The notes under the pieces: model-generated
Seen by the model: only the letters and a program-made list of their open reading frames with translations
What the model was told of the DNA's origin: nothing
Database searches by the model: none
Translations under genes and position numbers: made by a program
From: Terfezia claveryi
Lineage: Eukaryota; Ascomycota; Pezizomycetes; Pezizales; Pezizaceae
DNA: 64,000 bases
Direction of reading: 5' to 3'
Assembly: GCA_015179025.1 (NCBI GenBank)
Contig: WHUX01000045.1
Coordinates: forward strand, 1-64,000
Shown: positions 21,513 through 33,960 of the stretch, in pieces
How positions within the stretch are numbered: the stretch's first letter is position 1
Layout of the letters: every line of letters begins with the position of its first letter

Positions 21513-24500
21513 TTGAGGCAGGATAAATTTCTGGACTGTTTAAGCATTTCCAGTTCGTCTTTGCAGTCTTCAAAGGAAGAGTTTTTGGATGGGAATCACC
21601 TTGTAGTTAGTTGTGAATTAAACGATAATGGTTCCAGAATCCTTACTCATGCCCTGATAGACTGCGGAGCAACGCGTTATGCATTTATAGACCAGGAATT
21701 TGTAAGCCATCACCAACTCCCCCTTTATAAACTCAATAATCCCCGAACACTAGAAGTCATTGATGGGCGACCAATCGAGTCAGGGACAATCACACACATT
21801 AGCAAGCTAAAGCTAATAATTGATCAGCACCAAGAAGAACTTCCACTGTTTATTACCAAACTAGGCCACTACCCCATAGTATTAAGACTTCCATGGCTAC
21901 GACGTCATGATGTGAATATCCGTTTCCTTAAGAACACTGTTACTTTCGACTCCGATTTTTGCCTCCACCATTGTTGTGAAAAACCCTCGACCATGAAGGG
22001 TATCTCAATTCCAGTTCCAGAAAACCCTCGAATTGCCCTTATTGCAGGATCAACCTTTAGTCGCCTAGTTAAAAAAGCAAAGCAGGTGGAAACAGCCTTC
22101 CGGACAACTATCTACGAACTTAACATAGCTTTAAAATATCCTGAACAACAACCTAAGACGGAGGAGGATAAGATCAAGGAACTAGTGCCTTCTGAATACC
22201 ACGAATTCCTTCCATTATTTAAGAAGGCTATTGCAGAAATCCTCCCCCCCCACCGACCTTACGACCATAAAATTCCTCTTAAAGAAGGATTTACTCCCCC
22301 TTTTGGACCTCTATACTCTCTATCAAAACCAGAGTTAGAGGCTCTTAAAGTATGGCTGGAAGAAAACCTCTCCAAAGGATTTATTCGTGCCTCCTCATCT
22401 CCCGCAGGTGCACCTATCTTATTTGTTAAAAGAAGGATGGGTCCTTGCGTCTTTGTGTGGATTATCGTGGTCTTAATGATGGTACCATCAAGAACCGATA
22501 CCCACTACCCCTTATACGAGAGACTTTGACTAGACTTTCTAAGGCACGATACTATACGGCTCTTGACATTAGAAGCACCTACAACCTCATCGGGTGGCGA
22601 AAGGAGAGGAATGGAAAACAGCGTTCCGAACTCGTTATGGCTTATATGAGACCTTAGTTATGCCTTTCGGCCTCACAAATGCTCCTGCCAGCTTCTAACA
22701 TTTTATTAATGATGTTCTCCATCTCTTCCTTGACAATTTCTGTACGGCTTATCTTGATGACATTTTAATATATAGCGATACCCTCGAAGAAACCGAACAC
22801 ATGTTACCAAGGTATTGCAAGCTCTCCAAAAAGCCGGCCTCTACCTAAAACCCGAGAAGTGTGAATTTCATAGACCATGGTCCACTACCTAGGCATGATT
22901 ATCTCAGCAGAAGGGATACAAATGGATCCAGCTAAAGTTAAGGCCGTAATGGACTGGGAATCCCCAATTAACCTTCATGATGCTCGTTCTTTTCTTGGAT
23001 TCGTCAATTTTTATCGCCGGTTTATCAAAGACTTCTCCAAGATTGTGGCTCCTATCGTGAAACTAACAAAAAAAAATACAATCTGGCATTGGAGCGACGA
23101 TGGCTAGAAGGCATTCCAAAACCTTAAAACAGCGTTTACTTCCACTCCCGTTCTCCAGCATTTTGATCCCGACCGTGAAATTATAGTAGAAACAGATGCA
23201 TCAGACTACGTTTCTGCTGGAATTCTTTCGCAATATGACGATAATAGCATACTTCACCCTGTTGCTTACTTCTTAAGAAGCACTCACCAACTAATGCAAC
23301 TATGAGATTTATGATAAGGAATTATGGCTATTATCCATGCTTCGAAGACTGGTGAGCTGAATTGGAATCCACCCCCATCCAATCAAAGTACTCTCAGATC
23401 ACAAAAATCTAAAATACTTTATGTCAACAAAGCTCCTAACCGCCGTAAGCTCGATGGTCAGAATTTCTCTCCCACTTCAACTTCAAGATAGTTTACCGTC
23501 CAGGTAAAGCAGGGGAAAACCAGATGCATTAACAAGAAGGTCAGGAGACCTTCCAAAGGAAGGAGATGAATGTATAAGGTTTCAAAATCAAGTCATTCTC
23601 AAACCTCACAATTAACAATCAATGCGACAGTAGAAGAGCTGAACTAGAGGACTTGTTTAATAGGGGTTTTGAAGTTGATCCACTGCCAAGAAAGACATTA
23701 GCTAAGCTGCAACAAGGAGAGAAGCGATCTAAGGACATCTCGCTAGCTGAAGTGAAGAGATAATGGAAAGCTAAAATATCGTAGGCGGATATATATACCA
23801 AATTATATGCCTCTAAAGTTAGTCTAATCTAGTACCATCACGATATCCCAGCAGCGGGGCATCCAGGGCAATCCAAGACATTTGAGCTTATCTCGCGACA
23901 ATATTATTGGACAAAAATGCATAAGGATGTTGATCAGTATGTACACAATTGTCACCCCTGTCAACGTGCTCGAATGACACGACATTCCCCATACGGCATT
24001 CTTCGACCACTCGCAATTCCCCAAAGTGCTTGGCAAGATATCTCTATGGATTTCATTATTGGGCTACCCTGGTCAAATGGATACAACGCAATTTTGGTAG
24101 TAGTATATCGACTAACTAAGATGCGGCACTTTATTCCCTGTCGTGATACCACTACTGTAGAGCAATTAGCAGATCTATATGCTCGGCATATCTTCCGTCT
24201 CCATAGTCTTCCTAGAACAATTGTATTAGACCGTGGGTCTCAATTCATCTCTCACTTTTGGAAAGCTCTCTGTCAAGTGCTTAAGATTCAACCTCTCCTG
24301 TCTACACCGTTTCACCTTCAAACTGACGGCCAGACGAACGAGTCAATGCCACTCTAGAACAATATTTACGGGTGTATGTTAATTATTTGCAGGATGACTA
24401 GAAGAACTGGTTGCATCTCGCCGAGTTTGCAGCTAATAATCAAGCTTCTGAAAAAACTGGGTCATCTCCCTTCTTTGCGAATTATGGTTATGACCCACTG

Positions 24501-25112
24501 TGGCAATTTGATTTCAAGGAAAAGCCTATACGACATGATGAGCGGAGTGCTACAGAGGTGGCCGGGAAGATCAAGGAAATAACGGAACACTTACAAAACG
24601 AGATGGCTAGGGCGCAGACACGGCAACAGGAGCAATCAGACAAAGGACGAGATAATGCTCCAGTATTCAAGGAGGGAGATCTAGTTTGGTTTAATAGCCA
24701 GTACATTACAACATAACGGCCAAGTAGAAAGCTCGACCATAAACGGATTGGCCCCTACAAGATCACAAAGGTCATATCCCCCTATGCATACGAACTCGAC
24801 TTCCCCGCTAGTGTGCATTATTATCGAGTCCAGCATGTTTCACTTCTCGACCCGGCAAACAATAATCCCCTACCTGGGCAATATAATCCCCCACCTCCAC
24901 CAGTGATAGTTGATAATGAGGAAGAGTGGCATGTGGAAGAAATCTTGGATTCTCATCTTCGGAGGAAGAAATTAGAGTACTAAGTGAAATGGGTAGGGTT
25001 TGAAAGACCAGACTGGGAACCGGCAATAAATATCAACAAACTCAAGGCTATTGATAACTTCTTCAGGCAAAATCCGAGCAAACCAGGACCATTGCCGGAA
25101 GACGAAGACTAA
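21513..25112 (+). pseudogene. pol: Gyp-B copy 1 pol
   Basis: Protease with active site LIDCGAT near 21655. The reverse transcriptase runs from about 22200; its YLDD is intact near 22750, but frames shift at about 22430 and 22560-22700. RNase H ([11 protein letters not shown]) lies near 23190 and is shifted and truncated. The integrase zinc-binding domain has GHPG and CHPC (23855-23965). The integrase core (23997-24357) carries MDFI, an Asp in VLDRGSQF and HLQTDGQT. The C-terminal chromodomain (about 24915-25060) reads EEEWHVEEILDS and has an in-frame TAA. The final stop is TAA 25110-25112. Compared with copy 2, many small deletions are present. No active enzyme is expected. Confidence 0.88.
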
Positions 25113-25146
25113 GCCTCAAGGGATTTCGGCTGTAAGGAAGGGATAT

Positions 25147-25638
25147 TGTCACGGCGTTAATTTACTTGCGAGATATTAGACACCCGAACAGGCTTGTTCG
25201 AGTGTCAGCACGGTATTTGAATTTACTTACGAGGTATTTGACACCCGAACAGGCTTGTTCGAGTGTCAGCATGGTATTTGAATTTACTTGCGAGGTATTT
25301 GACACCCGAACAGGCTTGTTCGAGTGTCAGCAGGCTTGTTCGAGTGTCTTAATACTAGAAGGGATTAGAGAGGTGGATCGCGGAGTATCACTTACGATCG
25401 CAGGTGACGTCAAGTTAGTCGGGCGCCACTCCTTTGGCCACGGCAATCGTGTATATAGGAAACCTTAGTTGTCGTTTCTTGTTCTTGTTCCTTACACAAC
25501 GTCTTGTATTATAACCTTGGTAATATAGACTCTGCCTTTTGTCCTGATACTCCAATCTACGGTTATAGTTTCGTCTTCGTGCGCTCCTTGGAGTCACGTC
25601 TTTAGTTATAGCCACAGCCATCGACTTACGCCATTACA
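25147..25638 (+). repeat. Gyp-B copy 1 3' LTR
   Basis: 492 bp, TGTCAC to ATTACA, preceded by the purine tract AAGGAAGGGATAT. It differs from the 5' LTR at scattered sites. The 28 bp palindromes recur at 25179-25206, 25240-25267 and 25301-25328. Confidence 0.92.
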
Positions 25639-26012
25639 GGGAGGCTGAGATGGGGGCAAGGGCAAGAGGGAAGAGAGGCAGAGGGCAAGGGATACGAGAC
25701 ACGTGGAAGCAGTTACCGCGTGTGTCAAGGGAGGCAGCTGGGCTGCAGAGACAAGGCGAGGAGGTACACAAGCGAGATGCAGCAATGTGGAGAGAAGCAA
25801 GGCCCTGTATTGGATATACAAGACATTGGATGGGGATCCAATGAGAGGGCAGAGAGAGCAAGCTATATATACAGGCAGGCTTCCTTCCTAGCCAAGGCTA
25901 CTGGAAGGAATAAGGTTCCTGAGACCCCTTATCTCGGGAACTGAGATAACTACAATATTCAATAGGAAATAACAGTAATAACATACCAGGCTAGGGAGGG
26001 ACGGTTGTGACA
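25639..26012 (-). repeat. Gyp-C copy 1 3' LTR, second fragment
   Basis: It continues 19589-19739 after the Gyp-B insertion and matches 37675-38054 along its length. It ends GTGACA at 26012, next to a purine tract (CTAAAGGAGGGATAG on the minus strand) that would prime plus-strand synthesis. Confidence 0.88.
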
Positions 26013-26104
26013 CTATCCCTCCTTTAGGCTAGGAGCCCTAGCGATGAAAGACAAGGCGAAAGGCAAGGCGAAAACAAACAAACAAACACAACAGGCAACT
26101 AAAA

Positions 26105-29100
26105 CTAATAACCCATAACACAACCCATAATACAACCCCAATGCCGGAAGTACATACCAACAATAATCCTGACAACAACGGCAATAACAACAATGACAAT
26201 AACAACAACGGCAAAGACAACCCTAATAACCAATTCAAGGATGACAAGAACATCATTGGGCAGGGTGAGGCTTCCGGGGTAACGCTGATGGAACGGGGTG
26301 ACCAAGTCCTGTGCGTTTTCCAGGTCCTCCGCTGGTTGCCAGGTCATCTCCTCATCTCCCAGCCATTTGACCTTATATTGCAGGCGCCCATACCTTCTTC
26401 GGGAGTCCAGCACTTCCTCTACCTCCCATTCTTCCTCACCTTCGATAACCATAGGGGGAGGTGGAGGGTGTTTCTGGCTGGGGAGAGGGTCGCTAGCGGC
26501 AGCCTTGATCTCGGAGACATGGACGACTGGGTGTCGTTTGATGTCTTTGGGAACCTCAGGCGGTAGGCATAAGTGCCCACAGCGGCCAACACCTCAAATG
26601 GACCCAAGAACTTGTGGTCGAGCTTGCGGGAGGGCCGTTCTGTTGGAAGTGCCGGCTGAGAGCCATACCTTGTCACCTGGCTGATATCTGGGGGCTGGCA
26701 ACCGTGAGCCGTTAGCATATTCGGCTTGCCTGGCTTGCGCATACCTCAGCTCTGCCTTCAGGGTCGAGTGGAGCTCAGGATTCCAGCTGTGAATTCCTTG
26801 GCTGGGGGTTGGGCTTTCTGCAGGGGAGCTAGAGTGTCCACGAATCGGGGGTGCCAACCATAATTGGCTAGGAATGGAGAGGTTTTGGAGGATTCCGAGA
26901 ACTGGTTGTTCAGGCGAATTCGCAGGTGGCCAGTAGCAAAACCCAGTTATCCTGCTAGTAGTTGACAAAGCCCACAGATATTGCTCCATAATGGTGTTCA
27001 TCCTCTCTGATTGGCAGTCCATTTGGGGGTGATATGCGGTTAACAAACGCACTTTGATCCCCAGAAGCTTGCAGAAGGCTTGCCAGAATTCTGAGGTGAA
27101 CTGAGGGCCACGGTCAGATACGATGGATTCAGGGAGGCTGTAATATCGGAATACATTATTGAGGTAGAGATTGGCTAACTCTGGGGCAGAGCAGGTATGC
27201 CAGCAAAGTATAACATGCCTCATTTTCATCAACCGATCTACCACCATCAAGATGGCATTGAACCCCAAATCATCTGGCAACTCTGTCACGAAGTCCATAG
27301 TCAGGTGCAGCCATGGCCGATCAGGGATATCCAGAGGTTTCAGGGTCCCATACATGGGGTGGCGGACAGGCTTAGCACGCTTGCAAGCGTGGCAGTTCCG
27401 TACGTACCGCTCCACGTCCTTCCGTTGGTCAATCCATGTGTACTCCCTGGCCAGAAGCTCTAATGTTTTGGCCACTCCAGGGTGACTTGCAACCAGGCTG
27501 TCATGGTGTTCCTTGATCAATCTAAGGCGCAGCTCTCCTTCTGGCACATACAGCCATTCGAGGTAGTAGAGGAGGTCTTCCTGGACAGTACACACGGCTA
27601 GGGAGATCTTGGGTGGCGGTGCTGGCCAGAATCCACTGCGGCGATAATTTCCTTGGCCAGGGGGTCATCCTCGTATGCCCGTTTCACCAGTTGTCACAGG
27701 TCAGCTTCCATAGCGGCCTCAGCTTCCGCATCAGCCTCAACTTCCACATCAGCCTCAGCTTCTGCATCAACCTCAGCCTCAGCTTCAGCAAGGACATTGG
27801 CCGCCAGATCAAGGTTTTCGGGCTTCAATACCACCTGATTTTGGTATTTTAGCCTTTCATCCCCCCCTTTAGTGAGGTCACCTGATCTCCTAGTCAAGGT
27901 GTCCGGTTTCCCACCAGCCTTGCCTGGCCGGTATTTGATCTTGAAGTTGAACCGAGATAAGAACTCCGACCACCTGGTCTGCCGTCGGTTAAGCAGTTTG
28001 GTGGTGGTGAAATACTCAAGGTTCTTATGATCGGACAACACCTCGATAATCCCCTTGGCTGACTCTAGGTGAGGTCTCCATTCCTCAAAAGCTCGGACAA
28101 TGGCCATTAATTCTTTATCATAGATCTCGTAATTACACTTCGCTGGGGAGTGCTTTTTAGAGAAATAGGCCACCGGGTGGAGGACTCCATTGACATACTG
28201 GGACAGGATTCCAGCGGAGACATAGTCGGAGGCATCCGTTTCCACGATACACTCGCTATCAGGATCAAAGTAAACTAGTATGGGTGCTGAGCAGAAGGCT
28301 TACTTGAGGTTCTGGAAGGCAGATTGGGCTTCTGGACTCCAGTGGAATTGCCGGTCCTTTTTGGTCAGGGCTGTGAGGGGGGCCACGATCTTGGAATATC
28401 CTAGAATGAACCGTCGGTAAAAGTTGGCGAATCCTCGGAAGGCCTGGACATCCTTAAGATTTGTTGTGATTTCCCATTCCTGAACGGCGGTGACCTGAGC
28501 AGGGTCCATTCTAATACCTTCCGTGGTGATGATCAACCCTAGATACTTAACCTCCTGCACATGGAACTCGCATTTCTCGGGCTTGAGGTACAACCCAGCT
28601 TACTCCGGCTTCTCTAATACCTGCCGGACATGAATCTTGTGCTCTGCCAGGGTGTCTGAATAAATCAAGATATTATCGAGGTAAGCTGTGTAGAACACAT
28701 CCAGAAAGTCCCGTAAAGTGTCATTGATGAAGTGCTGGAAGGAGGCAGGGGCGTTGGTTAGGCCAAAGGGCATGACATTGTACTCAAAGTGGCTGTAACG
28801 TGTCCAGAAGGCCGTTTTCCACTCCTCCTCTTCGGCGATCCGTACCAGGTTGTACGCCCCTCGCAAGTCCAATTTGGTAAACCATTTGGCCTTGGAAAGC
28901 CTGGCTAATGTCTCCTGGATCAGAGGTAGGGGGTATCTGTTTTTGACCGTTATTTTGTTCCGGCCACCATAATTAACACACAACCGAAGGGAGCTATCCG
29001 ACTTCTTCACAAAAAGCACAGGAGCACCTGCTGGTAAGGAGCTGGTGCGAATGAAGCTCTTGTTGAGGTTTTCCTCCAAGTATTTCTTCAACGCATCCAG

Positions 29101-29898
29101 CTCCAACTGGGACATTCCATAGAGGGGCCCATAGGGGGGGGTCTTACCCTCTATCAGTGGAATAGTATGGTCATATGGCCGGTGGGGTGCGAGCTTTTCT
29201 GCGGCCTTCTCCAAGAACAGGTCGATGAATTCGTGGTATTGGTCCGGTACCATGAACTTCCACTCCTCCTTCGACCGTGTCTTATTAATCTCCAAGTTCA
29301 CCTTGTGTATGGACAGGGCATGAGCCTTTAGCTTGTGCCTTCTAGTAAGGTAAACGAAAGCCCCTACCCCGATAAAGCTAACATTTAGAGGTTTTTGGGG
29401 GCCAGGGGGCATCGGGGGCACAGGGGGAATCGGGGGTGGCAAGGCACATAGCCCAGTAATGGTGGCCTTCGGATTTCCGCAGTGTTTTTTCCAATACTGG
29501 CTGTTGAACTGCAGGGTATAGGAGCCGAAGCTGATGGATACATCATGCATTCTAAGCCAGGGGATTCCGAGGACAATCGGATACTTGAGGTTAGTCACAA
29601 ACATCGGGAGGGCTTTGGAGTGATCCCCGACCTGGGCAGGCATGCATGCAATATCGGTGATATCCCCGGAGGAAATAGGTCGACCGTCGATGACATCCAG
29701 GACACAAGGGGTTTTAAGCTTGGACATGGGTATAGAGAATTTACTGACAAAGGTCTGGTCAATGAATGCAATTTCTGAAGCTCCGCAATCTATAATGGCT
29801 GACGTGGTGATTGTTCTATCATAGATTTTGAGAGAGATAGATACAACAAAATGCTCGCCGAACAAGCTAGAGTCGTTAAAAACAGAAGCGGAAGACAC
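26105..29898 (-). pseudogene. pol: Gyp-C copy 1 pol
   Basis: Read right to left. Protease LIDCGAS-type site (IIDCGASEIAFID, near 29790). The reverse transcriptase follows; its catalytic motif is YLDN instead of YLDD (Asn codon at 28672-28674), so polymerase function is lost. RNase H is [11 protein letters not shown] near 28245. A Glu/Ala-rich linker lies near 27700-27800. The integrase zinc-binding domain is intact (SHPG, CHAC), and the integrase core is at 27160-27330 with VSDRGPQF and QMDCQSERM. The chromodomain [12 protein letters not shown] is at 26320-26450. Frames break near 28597, 28290, 27690 and 26600. The GACGAT to GATAAT change at the catalytic site alters both bases of one CpG. 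Confidence 0.9.
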
Positions 29899-29954
29899 AG
29901 AAAATGCAGACAGAGATAAGTGGCCTGGGGCAGGTCTCTTGCTAGTGTCAGTAA

Positions 29955-31110
29955 CTAGGTAAGGGACAGGGCTTTTCCCGACTCATCCACCTCTACAATC
30001 CTGGCTGGAGTGTCTGAGATGGTGAGGGCGGCTAGGGAGCGGTTTTTTTGAAGGGGACAGGCCGCAATGAAGTGGTTGGCCTTCCCATAGGCTATGCATA
30101 GCCCATTATTCCGGCGGCGTTCTCTCTCTTCTTGGGTCAGGTGAGGCCTGCCTACCGATAGATCTATAGGCGCTGGTCCACCGGCTACGAGGGAAGGGTG
30201 GGCTGGGTTGTTGGTAATAGGGGTCTGTGTCTGAGTGCGAGCAGGTGAGAAAGTCGAGCGAGGGGCTACAGTGGGGGAGGCCTTCAGGCTATTTATAAAC
30301 CTGGCCATCTTTTGCTACAATCGGCTAGCCTGATCAATAAACTTTTCGAGGGTGTAGACATCTGGGAAATTGATGAGTGCCTGCCTTAACTCCACGCTTA
30401 GGCCTTCCTGGAATTGATCCAATTTTATTTTGTCACTCCAGTCGACTTCAGCAGCCAACCTAGAGAGTTCAGCCACATAGGTGGCGAGGTCAGTGTTCTT
30501 TTGTCGAAGGGCTCGAAGGGCTCTTGTGGCTGTTCCTTCTGGATCCGGATCCCCAAACGCTCGGTCAAGGATAATGAATAAGGCAGAAATGTCCGCTAGA
30601 TTGATCCCTGTTCCCAAAACATAGGGCTGGACTTGGTCCAGAGCCTTCCCCTCTAGCAGGCCGTAAACATAGGCGAGTTTGTGCTGGGTGGTTGGAAATT
30701 TAGCAGTATCTCTATTGAGCTTAATATTGATCGAGTTTTTCCAGGCCTTGAGGCGGGCCCATTCACCATTAAATTTGGGTGGGGTAGGGAGGTCTTGGGT
30801 TTTGGCGGGCGTGGCAGTCGCCAGTGCCTGTGCGGTTGTGGCGGCAAGGGCACGGTTGAGATTGCGAATGGTTACTCGGTCATCTGCAAGGTCCTCTCAG
30901 AGAAGAAGGATTTCATCTTCAGCTTCTTTTAGCCTTCGTTCGGTGTTCTGAAGCTCCACTCCTTGTTTTTCACCAATCTTATAGGTGGCAGTGAAGATAT
31001 CGATGGCCATTCGGTGGTATTCCAACAGCTGGGCAGGGTCTGAGGGTATTGGGGTTTCCCTCTATGCTTGGAACCTGTCGGTGGGTAACGGGATTGGTTC
31101 AGATATGACA
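29955..31110 (-). pseudogene. gag: Gyp-C copy 1 gag
   Basis: Capsid-like region with IPLPTDRF near the start, then KTQDLPTPPKFNGEWARLKA, AFGDPDPEGTATRALRAL and LDQFQEGLSVELRQAL. The nucleocapsid knuckle is CIAYGKANHFIAAC, in which the second Cys is Tyr (TAT at 30087-30089), so zinc binding is broken. The end is KALSLT and a stop at 29955. In-frame stops occur near the N-terminus and after DQASRL. I could not fix the start codon. Confidence 0.82.
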
Positions 31111-31142
31111 GCGTACCAGTTGGTCGAGAAGATTCAACGTAG

Positions 31143-31225
31143 TGTAACGAGGGCTCTGGGGGACAAGGCAACCAAGGGGTATGCTGGGGAAGTGGCAAGG
31201 GGCAATCGCACACGTAGGAGCGCTA
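31143..31225 (-). repeat. Gyp-C copy 1 5' LTR, first fragment
   Basis: It begins TGTAACGAGGGCTCTGGGGG and stops at the Gyp-C copy 2 insertion point in CGCTA. The remainder is 37612-38054. Confidence 0.88.
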
Positions 31226-31311
31226 TGTCACAACCGTCCTTTCCTAGCCGGGTTTGAGAGTCAAACGGGATTCCGTCCGACTCTCGTTATTGTTGATTGT
31301 AGTCTTGATTT

Positions 31312-31339
31312 GACACTCGAACAGGCTTGTTCGGGTGTC
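31312..31339. promoter_or_regulatory. 28 bp palindrome shared with Gyp-B LTRs
   Basis: GACACTCGAACA and TGTTCGGGTGTC around four bases. The 3' LTR copy is at 37046-37073. It lies about 90 bp into the LTR, upstream of the TATA-like box. Confidence 0.4.
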
Positions 31340-31422
31340 GTCGATGGGTGATTGTTATCTTAGCTTCCGAGATAGGAATCTCGGGAAGCTTATTCCTTCC
31401 ACGGCCTTGGCCTGGAATCATG

Positions 31423-31431
31423 TATATATAT
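31423..31431 (+). promoter_or_regulatory. TATA-like box of Gyp-C LTR
   Basis: TATATATAT in mid-LTR, repeated in the 3' LTR near 37157. A promoter role is inferred from position only. Confidence 0.4.
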
Positions 31432-31899
31432 CTTCATCCCTCCGCCCTCTCGTTGGATCCCCATCCAACGTCTTGTATACACAATACAGGACCTTGCTTC
31501 CCCCAGCGCTTGTGCACCTCCTTTGTGCACATCCTTGTCTCGAACAAACAACTCTGCAGTACAGCTGCCTCCCTTGACACACGCGGCAACTGCCTCCGCG
31601 TGTCTCGTGTCTCTTGCCTCTTGCCTCTTGTCTCTTGTCTCTTGCCTCTTGCCTCTTGCCTCTTGTCTCTTGCCTCTTGCCTCTTGCCTCTTGCCTCTTG
31701 CCTCTTGCCCTTGCCCCCGTCTCAGTCTCCCCTGGTCACACACGTAGCATTCCTACGTGTGTCTTACCCTAGCCTTTTCCGCGATCACACATGTAGCGCT
31801 CCTACATGTGCGATTGCCCCTTGCCACTTCCCCGGCGTACCTCTTGGTCGCCTTGTCCCCCAGAGCCCTCGTTACACTACGTTGGATCTTTCAGACCAA

Positions 31900-33041
31900 C
31901 CGGTACGATATCCGCGAACATTCCACTACCCACCGATAGATTCGCAGCCTGGAGGGTGACTCTGATCCCATCAGACCCGACAGAACTATCAGCATACCGA
32001 CGAACTGTGATCGAGATATTCACAGATACTTATGCCATCGGCGAACAACAAGGAGCGGACCTTCAGAAAGCCGACAGGCGAATCCGAGAAGCTGAAGATG
32101 AAATAACCCTCCTCTGAGAAGATGCAGCAGAGGACAGGATAACCATCCGGAGACTGACTCGCGCTTTGGACCTGACCGATGGTACAAAAACCCAGAAAAC
32201 ACAAGACCTACCCACCCCGCCCAAGTTTAATGGGACCGGGGCCGGCTACGAGCATGGAAAAACTCTGTGCAGATAAAACTCTCTGGGGACTCGGCGAAGT
32301 TCCCCACCGTCCACCACCAGCTCTCATACGTCTATGGCCTACTGGAGGGTAAGGCCATGGACCAGGTACAGCCCTTCGTCAAGGCCACGGGATTGATCTG
32401 GTAGACATCCCAGCACTAATGGCAATCCTGGACCGAGCCTTCGGAGACCCGGATCCTAAAGGAACCACCAGCAGGGCCCTGCGAGACCTCAAGCAAAAAC
32501 ACAACGAACTGTCAACCTATGTTGCCGAGTTCTCTAGGCTGGCAGCAGAGCTCAATTGGAATGACGAAGCCAAGCTTGACCAGTTCAAAGACGGGCTTAC
32601 CTTCGAGCTGAAAAAGGCTCTGGTCTACTGCCCACCGACCAAGACCCTGGAGGGGCTTATTGAGCAAGCTAGCTGGGTGGAACAGCAGACAGCGGCACTA
32701 AGAGCCCCCCAAAAGACACTCCCGACCTCGACTCACCGTACCCCTTCCCGATAGCGCGCACCCAACAACAACCCACACCGGTCAACAAGCCTGCACACCC
32801 CTCCCTGGTAGCGGGTGGGGCTGCCCCCATGGACCTGTCAGCAGGTAGGCCTCGTCTTACCCAGGAGGAAAGGGACCGTCGCCGCACTCAGGGTTTGTGC
32901 ATTGCATGTGGGAAGGGGGACCATTTCATCGCGGCGTGTCCCCTCCGCAAGAACCGCTCCCTGGCCGTCCACGCAATCGACACCCCAGTACCCAGGATTG
33001 AGGAGCTTGATGAGGCGGGAAAAGCCCTGTCCCTTGCATAG
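31900..33041 (+). pseudogene. gag: Gyp-C copy 2 gag
   Basis: Nucleocapsid and capsid precursor. The N-terminal block (WRVTLIPSDPTELSAYRR, then a coiled-coil-like segment) is open to 32117, where a TGA replaces an Arg codon. A frame change near 32240 leads to the capsid core (ILDRAFGDPDPKGTTSRALR, 32419-32754), and a second change near 32755 restores the first frame. The CCHC knuckle CIACGKGDHFIAAC at about 32896-32940 is intact, unlike in copy 1. The end is KALSLA and a TAG at 33041. No clear ATG follows the LTR, so the start is uncertain. Confidence 0.85.
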
Positions 33042-33082
33042 TCACTGACACTAGCAAGGGACCTGCACTAGGTCACCTGTCT

Positions 33083-33960
33083 TTGTCGTCTTTTTCTGTT
33101 CCTTTTATGTCTGTTGACGAGTCTCACCTATTTGGTGAGCATTTTGTTGTACCTATCACGATATCCTTCAATGGTAAAACACTCGTCACATCAGCTCTCG
33201 TAGACTGTGGAGCCTCAGGAATTGCCTTCATTGACCAGGCCTTTGTCAGTAAGCATGCCATACCCACCTCTAAGCTCAAAACCCCCCGCCTCCTCGATGT
33301 CATTGATGGCCGACCTATCTCTTCTGGAGCCATTACCGATATTGCATGTACTCCTGCCCAGATTGGGGACCACTCCGAAAGCCTCCCTATGTTCGTTACA
33401 AAGCTCAAGTATCCAATTGTCCTCGGAATCCCATGGCTTAGGATGCACGATGTATCGGTCAGCTTTGGCTCCTATACCCTGCATTTTAATAGCCCTTACT
33501 GCCGCAAATACTGCGGAGAGCCAAAGGCCACCGTTACTGGTCTGTGTGCATTACCGCCCCCCGTAATCCACCCAACTCAGGTGGTACACCAGGCCGCACA
33601 CATCGATACCACCAATCCCCCGTTTCCCTTGTTTCCCCTGCTCCCGATGTCCCTCCCGTGCCCCAAAGTCCCTCAACGTTAGCTTTATCGGGGCAGGGCC
33701 TTCGCTTACCTCACTAAAAGACACAAGCTGAAGGCACATGCCCTGTCCATACATGATGTGAACCTGGAGATCAATAAAACGAGGTCCAAGGAGGAGTGGA
33801 AGTCCATGGTTCCGGACGAATACCACGAATTCATCGACCTGTTCTCGGAGAAGGCCGCGGAGAAGCTCGCACCACACCGACCGTACGACCACACTATCCC
33901 GCTGATAGAGGGTAAAACCCCCCCTATGGGCCCCTCTACGGAATGTCTCGGGTGGAGCTG
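33083..33960 (+). pseudogene. pol: Gyp-C copy 2 pol, protease part
   Basis: Retropepsin-type aspartic protease. The active site is LVDCGASGIAF with Asp near 33203; ILGxPWL-type motifs follow (IVLGIPWLRMHDV). The frame is open from 33083 to 33682. A one-base change near 33670 then breaks it, and a further break near 33925 (inside EGKTPP) separates it from the reverse transcriptase. Joining these parts would give a continuous pol, so the breaks are recent. Confidence 0.85.

Larger units (their letters stand above)
19740..25638 (+). mobile_element. Gyp-B copy 1: complete but decayed chromovirus
   Basis: 5899 bp with two 492 bp LTRs and a 5 bp target duplication GGGAG (19735-19739 and 25639-25643), inserted in the 3' LTR of Gyp-C copy 1. 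Internal order is gag, protease, reverse transcriptase, RNase H, integrase, chromodomain. Several stops and frameshifts make it non-autonomous today. Confidence 0.93.
31226..31876 (+). repeat. Gyp-C copy 2 5' LTR
   Basis: 651 bp, TGTCACAACC to CGTTACA. It contains the 28 bp palindrome at 31312-31339, a TATATATAT box at 31423-31431, a 7 bp microsatellite (CTCTTGC and variants) at about 31613-31710, and two palindromes built on CACGTAG/CTACGTG at about 31738-31810. Confidence 0.93.

Noticed and set aside
27171..27852. Plus-strand frames opposite Gyp-C copy 1 pol (and similar ones at 35235-35918)
   Set aside because: They are antisense shadows of the integrase and of the Ala/Glu linker; the minus- or plus-strand pol reading explains the sequence.
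31327..31959. Leu/Ser-rich frames across the Gyp-C LTRs (also 37021-37625)
   Set aside because: They arise from the CTCTTGC microsatellite in the LTR and cross the LTR border; no start context or domain.
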